A stretch of 64,000 nucleotides of DNA from an uncultured Oscillospiraceae bacterium (GTDB taxonomy: Bacteria > Bacillota_A > Clostridia > Oscillospirales > Oscillospiraceae), in the NCBI GenBank assembly GCA_910579155.1, contig CAJTTS010000002.1, positions 1-64,000 of the forward strand, written 5' to 3'. Shown one piece after another: positions 24,289 to 32,928 of the stretch; the stretch's first letter is position 1, and the number at the start of each line of letters is the position of its first letter. The notes below the pieces were generated by a model that saw only the letters and a program-made list of their open reading frames with translations, made no database searches and was not told the origin of the DNA. The translations under genes and the position numbers were made by a program.

Positions 24289-24684
24289 ATGGAGTTGTTT
24301 GCCCGCTGCGGCCGGGAGCCGGAACGGCTGCTGGCCATCACCGATTCCGGGGACCGTATTACGTTGGGGGATCTGAACGCCGCGGCGGAGCGGCTGGAAA
24401 AGGCCGTCGGCGGCCATCGGCTGGTGTTCCTGCTGTGTGCAAATACCCCCGGCTGTCTGCTGGGATACCTGTCCTGCCTGAAGGCGGGGGTGGCGCCCCT
24501 GCTGCTGGACGCCCACATTACGCCCGACCTGCTGAAGCGGTTGATCGACGTGTACCGGCCCGGATTCTTTTACGTGCCCGGCGATCTGTCTTCGGAGACC
24601 CGGCAGACCGTCGGGGACGCCGTCCCCAAAAGTGAAACGGGCAAGACCCTATACGCCGCGCTGGAAGCCAAGCAGGGCGGCTGA
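24289..24684 (+). pseudogene. AMP-dependent synthetase/ligase with large internal deletion
   Basis: The 131-codon frame joins two ends of an acyl-adenylate ligase. The first 110 residues match the N-terminus of the family (RITLGDLNAAAERLEKAV, LCANTPGCLLGYLSCLKAGV, APLLLDAHI). The last 20 read VPKSETGKTLYAALEA, the family's C-terminal P-x-x-x-x-G-K-x-x-x-x-x-L signature. Some 350 residues containing the AMP-binding P-loop and adenylation core are missing, with the frame preserved across the junction. It cannot be an active ligase. It was probably the acid-activating partner of the LuxC-like reductase. Confidence 0.72.
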
Positions 24685-24721
24685 GCCCAATGCGTACCAT
24701 GTTCGGGACGACGCTCCTCCG

Positions 24722-25876
24722 CTATTGGGTCAGCAGCTCAATCGCCGCCTGGAGCTGAACGTCGTCCTCCCCACCCATGGCCGCGCCCTCCTCCAGGGAC
24801 AGTTCCACGTCGGGGACGATGCCCTCACCGATCAGCGAGTGGCCGCTGCCGGTGCAGTAGGTGGCGGTGGACAGCCCCACCCCGCCGCCGTTGAGCAGCG
24901 GGAAGGTCACCTGGGAGTACCCCTTGCCGGAGGTGATCTCACCCACGATGGGCGCGCCCGTGCTCTCCCGCAGTTGGGCGGCCAGCAGCTCCGCCGCCGA
25001 ATAGCTGTCCCGATTCACCAGCACCGCCATGGGCAGGTCGATGCAATCCGCGTCGGACTCATAGACCGTCTGCCCCCACCACCGGGGCTTCTGGGTAAAT
25101 ACCGGCCCTTCGGGCAGCAGGTAGTCCAGAATCTTCTCCAGCTCCGCCACATAGCCGCCCGGGTCGCTGCGCACGTCCACCAGCAGGCTCCGCGCCCCCT
25201 GCTCCACCAGTGCATCCACCTCCTGGCGGAAATTTTCCGATGCGCCGGAGTAGAAATTGGTCAGCCGTACATAACCGATCCCCCCCTCCAGCATCTTTCC
25301 GCTGGCGGAGCGGGTCCGGGCGCAGGTCACGTCACGCACGCTCCCGTCCTCTCCCAGCAGGGTGAGCGTCACTTGGGTGCCTGCGTCTCCCAAAACCTTG
25401 TCAGCGGCCCTCTCCCGGGCGTCTCCGGCGATGGATACGCCGTCCACAGCCGTGATAATGTCCCCGGGGACCATCCCCGCTTTGTCCGCCGGGCCGCCCA
25501 ATACGACGGACTGTACCAGCAGCCCCTCCTCCCTCTCATAGGTGACGGTAATCCAGACGCCCACATTGTTGTTGGCCCGGGTAGTGGTGAGCGTCTTATA
25601 GCTTTCGGCGCTCCGGTAGTAGGACCAGCGGTCTCCCAAGCCCTTCACGAAAGCTGCCAACCCCGCGTCCGTTGCCCCGTCCAGATCTGCGTCGGCCTCC
25701 ACAAAGGCGAACCGGGCCAGCAGGTAGGTCTCCACCATGGTCAGGCCGCTGCGGCCCAACAGGGCGCACCACAGCCCGGTGGATACAGACAAGGTGAGCA
25801 CCACCGCAATCAAAATTTTCAGCCATCCGGCCACCTTCCGCCGTTTTTTCTGTGCGTGTACCGTCTGTTCTTCCAT
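24722..25876 (-). CDS. C-terminal processing protease, S41 family (CtpA/CtpB-like)
   Basis: The 384-residue protein has one N-terminal membrane anchor (about 17-38). A PDZ domain follows at about 95-170 (GLLVQSVVLGGPADKAGMVP, GDIITAVDGVSI), then an S41 protease domain. The catalytic serine lies in VNRDSYSAAELLA and the lysine in GEITSGKGYSQV; DVRSDPGGYV replaces the common LRNNPGG. It should act outside the membrane, cutting C-terminal tails of envelope proteins. It is last in the ftsE-ftsX-peptidase-peptidase order, like ctpB near ftsEX in Bacillus, though a hairpin separates it from the peptidase genes. Confidence 0.9.
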   Translation of the reverse strand: MEEQTVHAQKKRRKVAGWLKILIAVVLTLSVSTGLWCALLGRSGLTMVETYLLARFAFVEADADLDGATDAGLAAFVKGLGDRWSYYRSAESYKTLTTTRANNNVGVWITVTYEREEGLLVQSVVLGGPADKAGMVPGDIITAVDGVSIAGDARERAADKVLGDAGTQVTLTLLGEDGSVRDVTCARTRSASGKMLEGGIGYVRLTNFYSGASENFRQEVDALVEQGARSLLVDVRSDPGGYVAELEKILDYLLPEGPVFTQKPRWWGQTVYESDADCIDLPMAVLVNRDSYSAAELLAAQLRESTGAPIVGEITSGKGYSQVTFPLLNGGGVGLSTATYCTGSGHSLIGEGIVPDVELSLEEGAAMGGEDDVQLQAAIELLTQ

Positions 25877-25905
25877 GATTCAGAACCTCCTCGCCGAAAA
25901 TCAAA

Positions 25906-25934
25906 CAGGGGCGCGGGTTTTTCCCGCGCCCCTG
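25906..25934 (-). terminator. Hairpin between the M23 peptidase and CtpA-like genes
   Basis: A perfect 12-bp stem (25906-25917 with 25923-25934, 5-nt loop) is followed on the minus strand by TTTGATTTT. It probably reduces read-through from the ftsEX operon into the protease gene. Confidence 0.65.
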
Positions 25935-25951
25935 GGTCTTTTGAGCACTGC

Positions 25952-27214
25952 CTATCCTCCCTTGATCGTCCCGCCGCCGGGGGAGGTAAAGGTCATGCCG
26001 GGGTAAAGCTTGAGCACATCGTTGCGCACCCCGTTGATGCGCAGCTCAAAGTGGAGGTGGTTGCCGGTGGACCGGCCCGTAGTACCCACATAGCCGATCA
26101 CCTGCCCTTTCCTCACCGTTTCCCCCTCGTTGACGATGGGTACCTGGCACTGGTGGGCATACAGGGTGGCATAACCGTTGCCGTGATTGATGATGCAGTA
26201 ATAGCCGTAGGAGGACGAGTTCTTATTCCGGTTCACCGTGGTCACCACTCCGTCCTGAGCGGCATAGATGGGGGTGCCGGAGGGGGCGGGGATGTCGGTG
26301 CCGGTGTGGTTGTCCCGCCGGCCGTTGATGGGGTCAACACGGCTCCCAAACAGGGAGGATATCTTGTATCGATTGGGCAGCGGCCAATACCAGTTTCCGC
26401 TGGTCATGTTGACGGAGGCGTTCTGCTGGGCCTGGAGGGCGGCGATCTGGGCGGCGTACTTGCTCTCCGCGTCCTTCAGCTCTTTGTTGATCTGGGCCTC
26501 GCTGTCTGCCAACTCCTTGGCCTCCTTGGCGTACTCGCTCTCGGAGGCGGCAATCTGGTTCAGCAGCGTCTGGGCTTCCGTCCGCTTCCCCTCCAACTCC
26601 TCCTTGCGGTCCTCCAGGTCCTGCTGGACGACGGCTTGGGCGTCCCGGTCGGTCTGGAGGGCTTCCCGTGCCAAATCCAGCTCCGCCTGAGTGGCCTCCA
26701 AATCGTCAATGATGCGGTTGGAGTAGTCCATAATGTCGCTGATGAGCATGGTGTAATCCAGCATATCGGCGAAACTGTTGGCCTCAAAGAGGATGGACAG
26801 GTAGGACACGCCCCCCGTCTCCTCCATCCAGCGCACCTGCCGGTAGAATTCCTGGTACTGCTCCGCCTCCTGCTGCTCCAGGCCGGCGATTTCCGCCTCC
26901 TTGTCGGCGATCTGAGCATCGTATTTGTCCAGCATGGCCTGGCTGGCGTTGATCTCCTGCTCGCACAGCAGCACCTGCTCCTGAATCAGCTCCACCTGCT
27001 CCTTGGCCTTGGACAGGTCGTTCCGGATGGCGGACAACTTGGCTTCCGCCTCTTTTTTCTGCGACTGAATATCGCTGAGCTCATTTTTGATGTTCTGAAT
27101 GTCGCTCTTGGTCACGCTGGCGTGGGCAAACACGCTGAGCACGGGGAGCATCACCGACAGCAGCAGCGCCGCCGCCACCATAATGACAATGATCCGTTGA
27201 GTCTTTTTCTTCAT
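25952..27214 (-). CDS. EnvC/PcsB-like M23 peptidase with coiled coil (copy 2)
   Basis: The 420-residue secreted protein has a signal segment (about 7-32) and a long coiled coil (about 35-265, rich in Gln, Glu and Lys heptads). A C-terminal LytM/M23 domain follows (about 290-405). Zinc-ligand motifs are intact: NHTGTDIPAPSG (H-x-x-x-D) and GNHLHFELRI (H-x-H). Proteins of this shape are activated by FtsEX through the coiled coil and cut peptidoglycan peptides during division. It lies 16 bases after a paralog and in the same operon. The tail ends in a short Gly/Thr-rich extension not present in the paralog. Confidence 0.88.
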   Translation of the reverse strand: MKKKTQRIIVIMVAAALLLSVMLPVLSVFAHASVTKSDIQNIKNELSDIQSQKKEAEAKLSAIRNDLSKAKEQVELIQEQVLLCEQEINASQAMLDKYDAQIADKEAEIAGLEQQEAEQYQEFYRQVRWMEETGGVSYLSILFEANSFADMLDYTMLISDIMDYSNRIIDDLEATQAELDLAREALQTDRDAQAVVQQDLEDRKEELEGKRTEAQTLLNQIAASESEYAKEAKELADSEAQINKELKDAESKYAAQIAALQAQQNASVNMTSGNWYWPLPNRYKISSLFGSRVDPINGRRDNHTGTDIPAPSGTPIYAAQDGVVTTVNRNKNSSSYGYYCIINHGNGYATLYAHQCQVPIVNEGETVRKGQVIGYVGTTGRSTGNHLHFELRINGVRNDVLKLYPGMTFTSPGGGTIKGG

Positions 27215-27230
27215 GATACCCCTCCTTGCC

Positions 27231-28409
27231 TCAGCTTCTGTCGATAAAATTCAGGTTGGGATACAGCTTGAGCACATCATCCCGCACCCCATTCACCCGC
27301 AGCTCAAAATGCAGGTGGGCGCCGTAGCTGTTCCCCGTGTTTCCCACGTAGCCGATGACCTGGCCCTTAGTCACCGTGTCCCCCACCTTGACCAGGGGGA
27401 GCTGGCTCTGATGGGCGTACAGGGTGGCGTAGCCGTTGCCGTGGTTGATGATACAATAATTTCCATAAGAGGAATTGTAGCGGGACAGGGTAACCACCCC
27501 GGACTGGGCGGCGTGAATCTCCACGCCCTGGGGCACGCCGATGTCGGTGCCGGTGTGGTTGTCCGAGCTGCCGTACAGCTCCCGCCAGCCAAAGAAGGAT
27601 GTAATGGTGTAGTAACCGGGCACGGGCCAGTACCAGTCTCCGGTGGCCCCGCCCGCCGCGATCTGGGCGGCCCACTGCTCCTCCGCCTCCTTCAAGGCCT
27701 GCTCTGCCTCCGCCTCCTCGGCGGCAAGCCGGGCGGCTTGCCGGGCGAACTCGCTCTCAGAGGCGGCAATCTCCGCCAACAGGGCGCGGGCCTCGGCCCG
27801 CTGCTCCTCCAGCTCCGCCAGGCGGGCCTCCAGCTCGTCCTGGGCCTGGGCCTGTTGGTCCCGGTCGGCCTGGAGGGCCTCACGGGCCTCCCCCAGCTCT
27901 GCCTGGGTAGCTTGGAGCTCGGTTATGATGCGGTCGCTATACTCCATGATATCGGTGACCAGCATGGCGTAATCCAGCAGGTCGGCAAAGCTCTTGGCCT
28001 GGAACAGGACGGACAAAATAGACGTGTCCCCCGTCTCCTCCATCCAACGCACCTGCTGATAAAACTCCTCAAGTTGGTCCGCCTCTTTTGCCTCCAGCCC
28101 CGCGATCTCCTTCTGCTTTTCCTCGATCTGCCGGTCGTATTGGTCCAGCAGCTCTCGGCCCGCGCTCACCTGCTGCTCGGTGAGCAGCACCTGCTCCTGG
28201 ACCAGTTCCACCTGCTCCTGGGCGCGGCTCAAATCGCCCCGGATGGCGGCAAGCCGCTCCTCCGTCTCCTCTTTCCGGGCAGTCACACTGCTAAGCTGGT
28301 TCTTGATGGCCTGGATATCGTTTTGCGTCACCGCTCCGGCGGGCATAACTGCTGTCACCAACAGCGCCGCCGCCACAAGAACGGACAACATTCTCTTTCG
28401 CAGTTTCAT
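27231..28409 (-). CDS. EnvC/PcsB-like M23 peptidase with coiled coil (copy 1)
   Basis: The 392-residue paralog of the next gene has a signal peptide (about 5-25). Its coiled coil runs from about 28 to 250, with an Ala/Glu-rich stretch near residues 195-235 (AAEEAEAEQALKEAEEQW). The M23 domain runs from about 270 to 385. HTGTDIGVPQG and AHLHFELRVNG give the zinc ligands. The frame extends 66 bases upstream, but the ATG at 28409 has a GAGGT site and a proper signal sequence. It directly follows ftsX, and physical coupling to FtsEX is inferred from family and position. Confidence 0.88.
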   Translation of the reverse strand: MKLRKRMLSVLVAAALLVTAVMPAGAVTQNDIQAIKNQLSSVTARKEETEERLAAIRGDLSRAQEQVELVQEQVLLTEQQVSAGRELLDQYDRQIEEKQKEIAGLEAKEADQLEEFYQQVRWMEETGDTSILSVLFQAKSFADLLDYAMLVTDIMEYSDRIITELQATQAELGEAREALQADRDQQAQAQDELEARLAELEEQRAEARALLAEIAASESEFARQAARLAAEEAEAEQALKEAEEQWAAQIAAGGATGDWYWPVPGYYTITSFFGWRELYGSSDNHTGTDIGVPQGVEIHAAQSGVVTLSRYNSSYGNYCIINHGNGYATLYAHQSQLPLVKVGDTVTKGQVIGYVGNTGNSYGAHLHFELRVNGVRDDVLKLYPNLNFIDRS

Positions 28410-28428
28410 CGTAGACCTCGGTTTCCCG

Positions 28429-29316
28429 TCACACCTGGAGGAACTTCCGGATGGCGAAGCTGGAACCCAGCGCACCGATGGCGGAGCCGGACAGCACGAA
28501 AACCCCCAGCACCCGCTTCCACATCATTTGAAAGTCGATCAGGCTGAACAGCCCGGCGGCGCCGCCGTCCACCAGGGCCTTGCTCACCCCGGCATATACC
28601 GCCCATTGGAAGAAGAAGGCCACCAGCGCCCCCATGATGCCCAAAATCAGCCCCTCCACAATGAAGGGCCACCGGACAAAGCCGTCGGTGGCGCCGCACA
28701 TCTTCATGATGGCGATCTCCTCCCGGCGGGCAAAGGCGGCCAGCCGGGTGGTGTTGGAGATGATGAACAGGGACACCGCCGCCAAAATGCCAATCAGCAC
28801 GTAAGCCAGGGCAGTGACGGCGTTGCGCACCGCCACAAAGCCCTCCGCCACCTCGCCGGCCGCCCGGTGATTGGCCACCCCCGGCAGGTCGCACACCGCG
28901 TCCACCGTCTCCTGGAACCGCTCCAGGTCAATGACATGGATGGACAGCCGGTCCCGCAACACCTCGTCGGGCAGGTTGACGTACAACCCCTCGGTCTCAT
29001 GGCCCTTCAGATAGTCGGCCTTGGCCTGCTCCCGGGTGATATAGGTGACGTCGCCCACGTTATCCATCTGCCGCACCTGCTCCATGAGGGTGCGGATCTG
29101 TTCGTCGGTATAGCCCTCGTCGATGAAGGCCAGAAACTCGTTCTCCTCCTCCAACTGGCTGAGCATCCCGTCCACATTCACCGCCAGCAGGGAGAAGGAC
29201 CCCATGATGATGAGGCAGGCCACGATCATGCACACCGCCGCGAAGGACATCAGCCCATGGGAGAATATGCTGGAGAACCCCTCTTTGATGAAATATCCTA
29301 AGTTGAATCGTCTCAT
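28429..29316 (-). CDS. ftsX: Cell division protein FtsX
   Basis: The 295-residue protein has the FtsX plan: one N-terminal membrane helix (about 22-45), an extracellular loop to about residue 165, then three C-terminal helices (LAYVLIGILAAVSLFIISNT, GLILGIMGALVAFFFQWAVY and a final one). The pre-helix segment ARREEIAIMKMCGATDGFVR is diagnostic of FtsX/MacB permeases. It partners FtsE to transmit ATP hydrolysis to extracellular peptidoglycan hydrolases. It overlaps ftsE by four bases and is followed by two EnvC-like peptidases. Confidence 0.94.
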   Translation of the reverse strand: MRRFNLGYFIKEGFSSIFSHGLMSFAAVCMIVACLIIMGSFSLLAVNVDGMLSQLEEENEFLAFIDEGYTDEQIRTLMEQVRQMDNVGDVTYITREQAKADYLKGHETEGLYVNLPDEVLRDRLSIHVIDLERFQETVDAVCDLPGVANHRAAGEVAEGFVAVRNAVTALAYVLIGILAAVSLFIISNTTRLAAFARREEIAIMKMCGATDGFVRWPFIVEGLILGIMGALVAFFFQWAVYAGVSKALVDGGAAGLFSLIDFQMMWKRVLGVFVLSGSAIGALGSSFAIRKFLQV

Positions 29317-29993
29317 GCTCTGTAGTAGCCTCCCTGACCGTCCCGTATCATCTCTCCGTCCTTGATGGCCACCACCCGCTTGGAGAAACGGTTGACCAGG
29401 TCCCGCTCGTGGGTGACCACCAGCATGGTGGTGCCCATGGCGTTGATTCGCTCCAGCAGCGTCATGATCTCCAGGGACCGCCGGGGGTCCAGGTTGCCGG
29501 TGGGCTCGTCGGCAATAATCATCTTCGGGTTGTTCACCAGCGCCCGGGCGATGGCCACGCGCTGCTGTTCGCCGCCGCTCATCTCGTTGGGGAATACGTC
29601 CGCCTTGTCCTCCAGCCCCACCAGGTCCAGCACGTAGGGGATGCGCTTGCGCATCTCCCGCCCGCTGGCCCCCACGGTACGCATGGCAAATTCCAGGTTG
29701 CCCTGCACCGTCTTTTTCTCAATGAGCCGGAAGTCCTGGAAGATGATGCCCAGCGTGCGGCGCATGTGGGGAATTTGCCAGCGGCGGATGTTATTCAGGT
29801 TGTAGCCGTTGACAATCACCCGCCCCTGGCTGGCGGTGATCTCCGCCGTCAGCAGCTTGATAATGGTGGACTTGCCCGAACCGGAGGGCCCCACCAGGAA
29901 CACAAACTCCCCGTCCTCAATGCGCAGGTTGATCCCTTTCAGGGCCTTGGTGCCGTTGTCGTATTCTTTATGTACATCGATCAATCGAATCAT
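29313..29993 (-). CDS. ftsE: Cell division ATP-binding protein FtsE
   Basis: The 226-residue ABC ATPase has Walker A GPSGSGKST, the signature MSGGEQQRVAIARAL and Walker B MIIADEPTGNLD, with the H-loop in VVTHERDLV. The lack of other domains and the four-base overlap with ftsX identify it as FtsE. Upstream sequence shows only a weak TTACAA / TAACAT pair as promoter, so I do not call one. It is the first gene of the ftsE-ftsX-M23-M23 operon. Confidence 0.95.
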   Translation of the reverse strand: MIRLIDVHKEYDNGTKALKGINLRIEDGEFVFLVGPSGSGKSTIIKLLTAEITASQGRVIVNGYNLNNIRRWQIPHMRRTLGIIFQDFRLIEKKTVQGNLEFAMRTVGASGREMRKRIPYVLDLVGLEDKADVFPNEMSGGEQQRVAIARALVNNPKMIIADEPTGNLDPRRSLEIMTLLERINAMGTTMLVVTHERDLVNRFSKRVVAIKDGEMIRDGQGGYYRA

Positions 29994-30190
29994 GGGCCCG
30001 CATCTCCAAAGTTGTCTGAATCTATTTCATGTTACCGGATTGTTACCGTTTTGTAATCTTTTTTCGCAGACGGAATCGCTTTTTATTATAGACGCTGAAC
30101 CGGGCGCTGTCAACCGTTTCCGCCCGATTCCAGGCAATCCCCCGGTCAAATTTATGTAAACTTTCTGGAAACAAAGGTTACAATCGTAAT

Positions 30191-30216
30191 AAAAGCCGCC
30201 CTATCGGGCGGCTTTT
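30191..30216 (-). terminator. Terminator of the CdaR-family regulator gene
   Basis: An 11-bp stem (30191-30201 with 30206-30216, loop TATC) begins about 6 bases after the regulator's stop on the minus strand. It is followed by TTTTATTAC. The 170 bases beyond, up to ftsE, hold no gene. Confidence 0.85.
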
Positions 30217-30221
30217 GCAAA

Positions 30222-31313
30222 TCAGGATTCGATACCCCGGGACACCAGGTACTTCTTCACCATCAGGGCCACCTTGAAGGTGATGGCGTCGTCGAATTCC
30301 CGCAGGTCCAAGCCGGTGAGCTTCTTGATCTTCTCCAGCCGGTATACCAGGGTGTTGCGGTGGACGAACAGTTTCCGGGCAGTCTCGGACACGTTCAGGT
30401 TGTTCTCGAAGAACTTGTTAATGGTAAACAGCGTCTCCTGGTCCAGCGCGTCAATGGGGTTCTTCTTGAACACCTCGCGCAAGAACATCTCGCACAGGGT
30501 GGTGGGGAGCTGGTAGATCAGCCGCCCAATACCCAAATTCTCGTAGTTGATGATGGAGCGCTCCGTCTCAAACACCCGGCCCACGTCGATGGCCACCTGG
30601 GCTTCCTTGTAGGTGCGGGCCAGGTCCCGGATATGCCCCACGATGGTGCCGATGCCCACCACGGTCTTGATCCCCAGGTCCCGGGTCAAAGCCTCCTGGA
30701 CGTTCTGGGCGATCTTATACAGCTCCCGGGCGTCGGCGTTCTCCCCCAGGTGCTTGACCAGGGCCACGTCCGTCTCGCTGACGGACAGCACAAAGTCCGT
30801 CTGCTTATCGGGGTACAGCCCGGTGACGACATCCACGGCCGACACGTCGGGCGCGCCCAACTGGCGCACCAGAATCACCGCCCTGGGCGCCTCGGACACG
30901 AAGTGGAGTTCCTTGGCCCGGACGTAGATGTCGCCCAGCAGAATATTATCACACAAGATATTTTTCACAAACGCAGCCTTGTCGTTCTTTTCCTCATAAT
31001 AGGTCTTGGCTCCGTTGAGGGCGATAACCGCCATGGAGCAGATGAGCGCTGCCCGCTCATCCTCCCCGCGGACGAAAGCGGCATAATCGTACTGTCCACT
31101 CCAGCCGGGCAGGGCTTTGAAGGTATAGCCTCCGCTGACCACCTGGGCGTCCTGTTCCGCGGCCAACAGCGCCGCCGCGCTCCCCCACTTTTCGCCGATG
31201 CACGCCAGCTCATTGCAGGCTACCACCGTGCCCTGCTCGTCGATGACGCCGACCGCCCGGTCGGAACAGTCCTTCATCTGAAGAACGACGCTTTGGAAAA
31301 CCCTGCTGGACAT
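30222..31313 (-). CDS. PucR/CdaR-family transcriptional regulator
   Basis: The 363-residue protein has an N-terminal sensory region (about 1-120), a central GGDEF-like domain of the CdaR/PucR type (about 130-270) and a C-terminal helix-turn-helix of the PucR class (about 300-355: NNLNVSETARKLFVHRNTLV, YRLEKIKKLTGLDL). Family members respond to small metabolites such as sugar diacids or purine-breakdown products; the ligand here is unknown. An AAAGGAG site precedes the ATG and a consensus-like promoter lies at 31391-31419. It is monocistronic by the terminator behind it. Confidence 0.87.
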   Translation of the reverse strand: MSSRVFQSVVLQMKDCSDRAVGVIDEQGTVVACNELACIGEKWGSAAALLAAEQDAQVVSGGYTFKALPGWSGQYDYAAFVRGEDERAALICSMAVIALNGAKTYYEEKNDKAAFVKNILCDNILLGDIYVRAKELHFVSEAPRAVILVRQLGAPDVSAVDVVTGLYPDKQTDFVLSVSETDVALVKHLGENADARELYKIAQNVQEALTRDLGIKTVVGIGTIVGHIRDLARTYKEAQVAIDVGRVFETERSIINYENLGIGRLIYQLPTTLCEMFLREVFKKNPIDALDQETLFTINKFFENNLNVSETARKLFVHRNTLVYRLEKIKKLTGLDLREFDDAITFKVALMVKKYLVSRGIES

Positions 31314-31390
31314 TGCGTTTTCTCCTTTCTACGCGGCTGGGAAATCGAGCGCTCCGCCACTTTGTTGATTTTTCATATACGTGCTTTTTT

Positions 31391-31419
31391 ATTATACCGA
31401 CTCTCTTAGGAAATTTCAA
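31391..31419 (-). promoter_or_regulatory. Promoter of the CdaR-family regulator gene
   Basis: On the minus strand TTGAAA (31419-31414) is followed after 17 bases by TATAAT (31396-31391). The surrounding 31330-31460 is notably AT-rich compared with the rest of the window. Confidence 0.75.
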
Positions 31420-31463
31420 TAGTTTTTTAAAATTTTTTTGTTGAAACTGCCAAAATTTTCGTA

Positions 31464-32168
31464 TTATTGACTGAAAATGGCTCTCCGTTCTTCTTCTGTC
31501 AGCGGCCTCCACGCCCCTTTGGGCAGCTCTCCGTCCAGCTCCAGCGGGCCGAACCGCACCCGCTTGAGGTAGGTCACCGGCTTACCCCTGGCGGCCAGCA
31601 TCCGCTTCACCTGGTGGTACTTCCCCTCGTGGATGGTGATGTAGGCCGCCCGTCTGCCGGGCAGAAGCTCCAGCTCCCCGGGCAGGCACTCATAGCCGTC
31701 CCCCAGCGCCACGCCCCGGCGCACCGCTTCCACGTCGTCCCGGTCCAGCGCAACCTCCACCTCCACATAATACGCCTTGTCCACATGGTGTCTGGGCGAC
31801 AGCAGCCGGTGGGCCAGGGGGCCGTCGTTGGTGAGCAGCAGCAGCCCTTCCGTATCCTTGTCCAACCGTCCGGCGGGGAACAGGCCGATGTTTTGATACT
31901 CCTCCCCCAGCAGGTCCAGCACCGTGCGCTCCCCCGGCTCGTTGGTGGACGACACCACCCCCGCCGGCTTGTTCAGCATCAGGTATACCAGGCCGTGATC
32001 CCCGATGGGCGCGCCGTCTACCGCCACAGGGTCCGTTTCCCCCACCTTGGCCTCCGGGGCACGGCAGGGCGTGCCGTTCACCGCCACCCGGCCCGCCCGA
32101 ACCAGGTCCCGGGCCTCCTTCCGGCTCCACCGCCCCGTGGCGGCCAGCCGTTTGTCCAGCCGTTCCAT
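31464..32168 (-). CDS. Pseudouridine synthase, RsuA/RluB family
   Basis: The 234-residue enzyme isomerises uridine in ribosomal RNA. It has an N-terminal S4 RNA-binding domain (about 1-60, DKRLAATGRWSRKEARDLVR) and the catalytic loop AGRLDKDTEGLLLLTNDG with the conserved Asp. The C-terminal TIHEGKYHQVKRMLAARG block is typical. RsuA (16S rRNA) and RluB/RluE (23S rRNA) types cannot be separated with certainty from sequence alone; the small size favours RsuA-like. It stands between the regulator and the DUF4830-like gene without a clear operon partner. Confidence 0.9.
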   Translation of the reverse strand: MERLDKRLAATGRWSRKEARDLVRAGRVAVNGTPCRAPEAKVGETDPVAVDGAPIGDHGLVYLMLNKPAGVVSSTNEPGERTVLDLLGEEYQNIGLFPAGRLDKDTEGLLLLTNDGPLAHRLLSPRHHVDKAYYVEVEVALDRDDVEAVRRGVALGDGYECLPGELELLPGRRAAYITIHEGKYHQVKRMLAARGKPVTYLKRVRFGPLELDGELPKGAWRPLTEEERRAIFSQ

Positions 32169-32301
32169 CCGCTCACCTTTTCCCTGATCCCCCTCTCCCC
32201 AATCATATTGCGGGGAGCTGGGACATATTCTATCCTATCACCAAAAGAGCGCTCCGGGCTGCCCCGGACAGGAGAACTCATTTTGAAAGGTCGTGCTACC
32301 C

Positions 32302-32844
32302 ATGTTCATCGTCACGGCGCGCTTACCAAAGAGACAACTGCTGGCAGCCGGGACCGCCGCCCTGTGCTGCCTGTTCGCGGTCCTTGCCTTCACGTTCACC
32401 TTGGGAAACCGGGCGGTGGCCGTCTCGGCGGAGGTAAAAAACGTGAAGGATAACGACGACCGGCTCAGCTACCTCACCGGCCTGGGCTGGCAGGTGTCCC
32501 AGCAGCCCATCGCCACCGAAGAGCTGCTCATCCCCGAGGAGTTCGACGACAGCTACCAGGACTATTTGCAGCTCCAGGCGGACCAGGGCTTCGACCTGAC
32601 CCAGTATAAGGGCAAGCGGGTGAAGCGGTATACCTATCAGCTCATCAATTATCCCACTCAGGACGAGCCGGTGCAGATTGCCCTGCTCATCTACAAAAAC
32701 CGGGTGGTGGGCGGGCAGATTCAGTCCGCCTCCGGCAGCTTCCTCCACGGGCTGGCACTGCCTAATCCTTCGGCGGGTGGCGCCCAGCCGTCTCAGGCCC
32801 CCTCGCCCGTACCCTCTGCGGCGGATACCAGCCTCATAATCTGA
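32302..32844 (+). CDS. DUF4830-like secreted or membrane-anchored protein
   Basis: The 180-residue protein has one N-terminal hydrophobic segment (about 9-34), then a compact domain with LSYLTGLGWQVSQQPIATEE, LQADQGFDLTQYKGKRVKRY and a beta ending PVQIALLIYKNRVVGGQI. This matches my recollection of the DUF4830 proteins of Clostridia, whose role is unknown. The last 25 residues are Pro/Ser/Ala-rich. I chose ATG 32302 rather than GTG 32293 because AAAGG is then 11 bases away rather than 2. It is convergent with nagA. Confidence 0.7.
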   Translation: MFIVTARLPKRQLLAAGTAALCCLFAVLAFTFTLGNRAVAVSAEVKNVKDNDDRLSYLTGLGWQVSQQPIATEELLIPEEFDDSYQDYLQLQADQGFDLTQYKGKRVKRYTYQLINYPTQDEPVQIALLIYKNRVVGGQIQSASGSFLHGLALPNPSAGGAQPSQAPSPVPSAADTSLII

Positions 32845-32886
32845 GCGAGCACAAGAGCCTGAAGACTGGCTTCCCAGGGCCCCATA

Positions 32887-32921
32887 AAAGCAAAGGAGGC
32901 GCTGCGCGTCTCCTTTGCTTT
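32887..32921. terminator. Bidirectional terminator between the DUF4830-like gene and nagA
   Basis: A 12-bp stem (32887-32898 with 32910-32921) with AAAG/CTTT ends lies between two converging genes, 43 bases after one stop and 8 bases from the other. Confidence 0.75.
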
Positions 32922-32928
32922 GTCTGTG

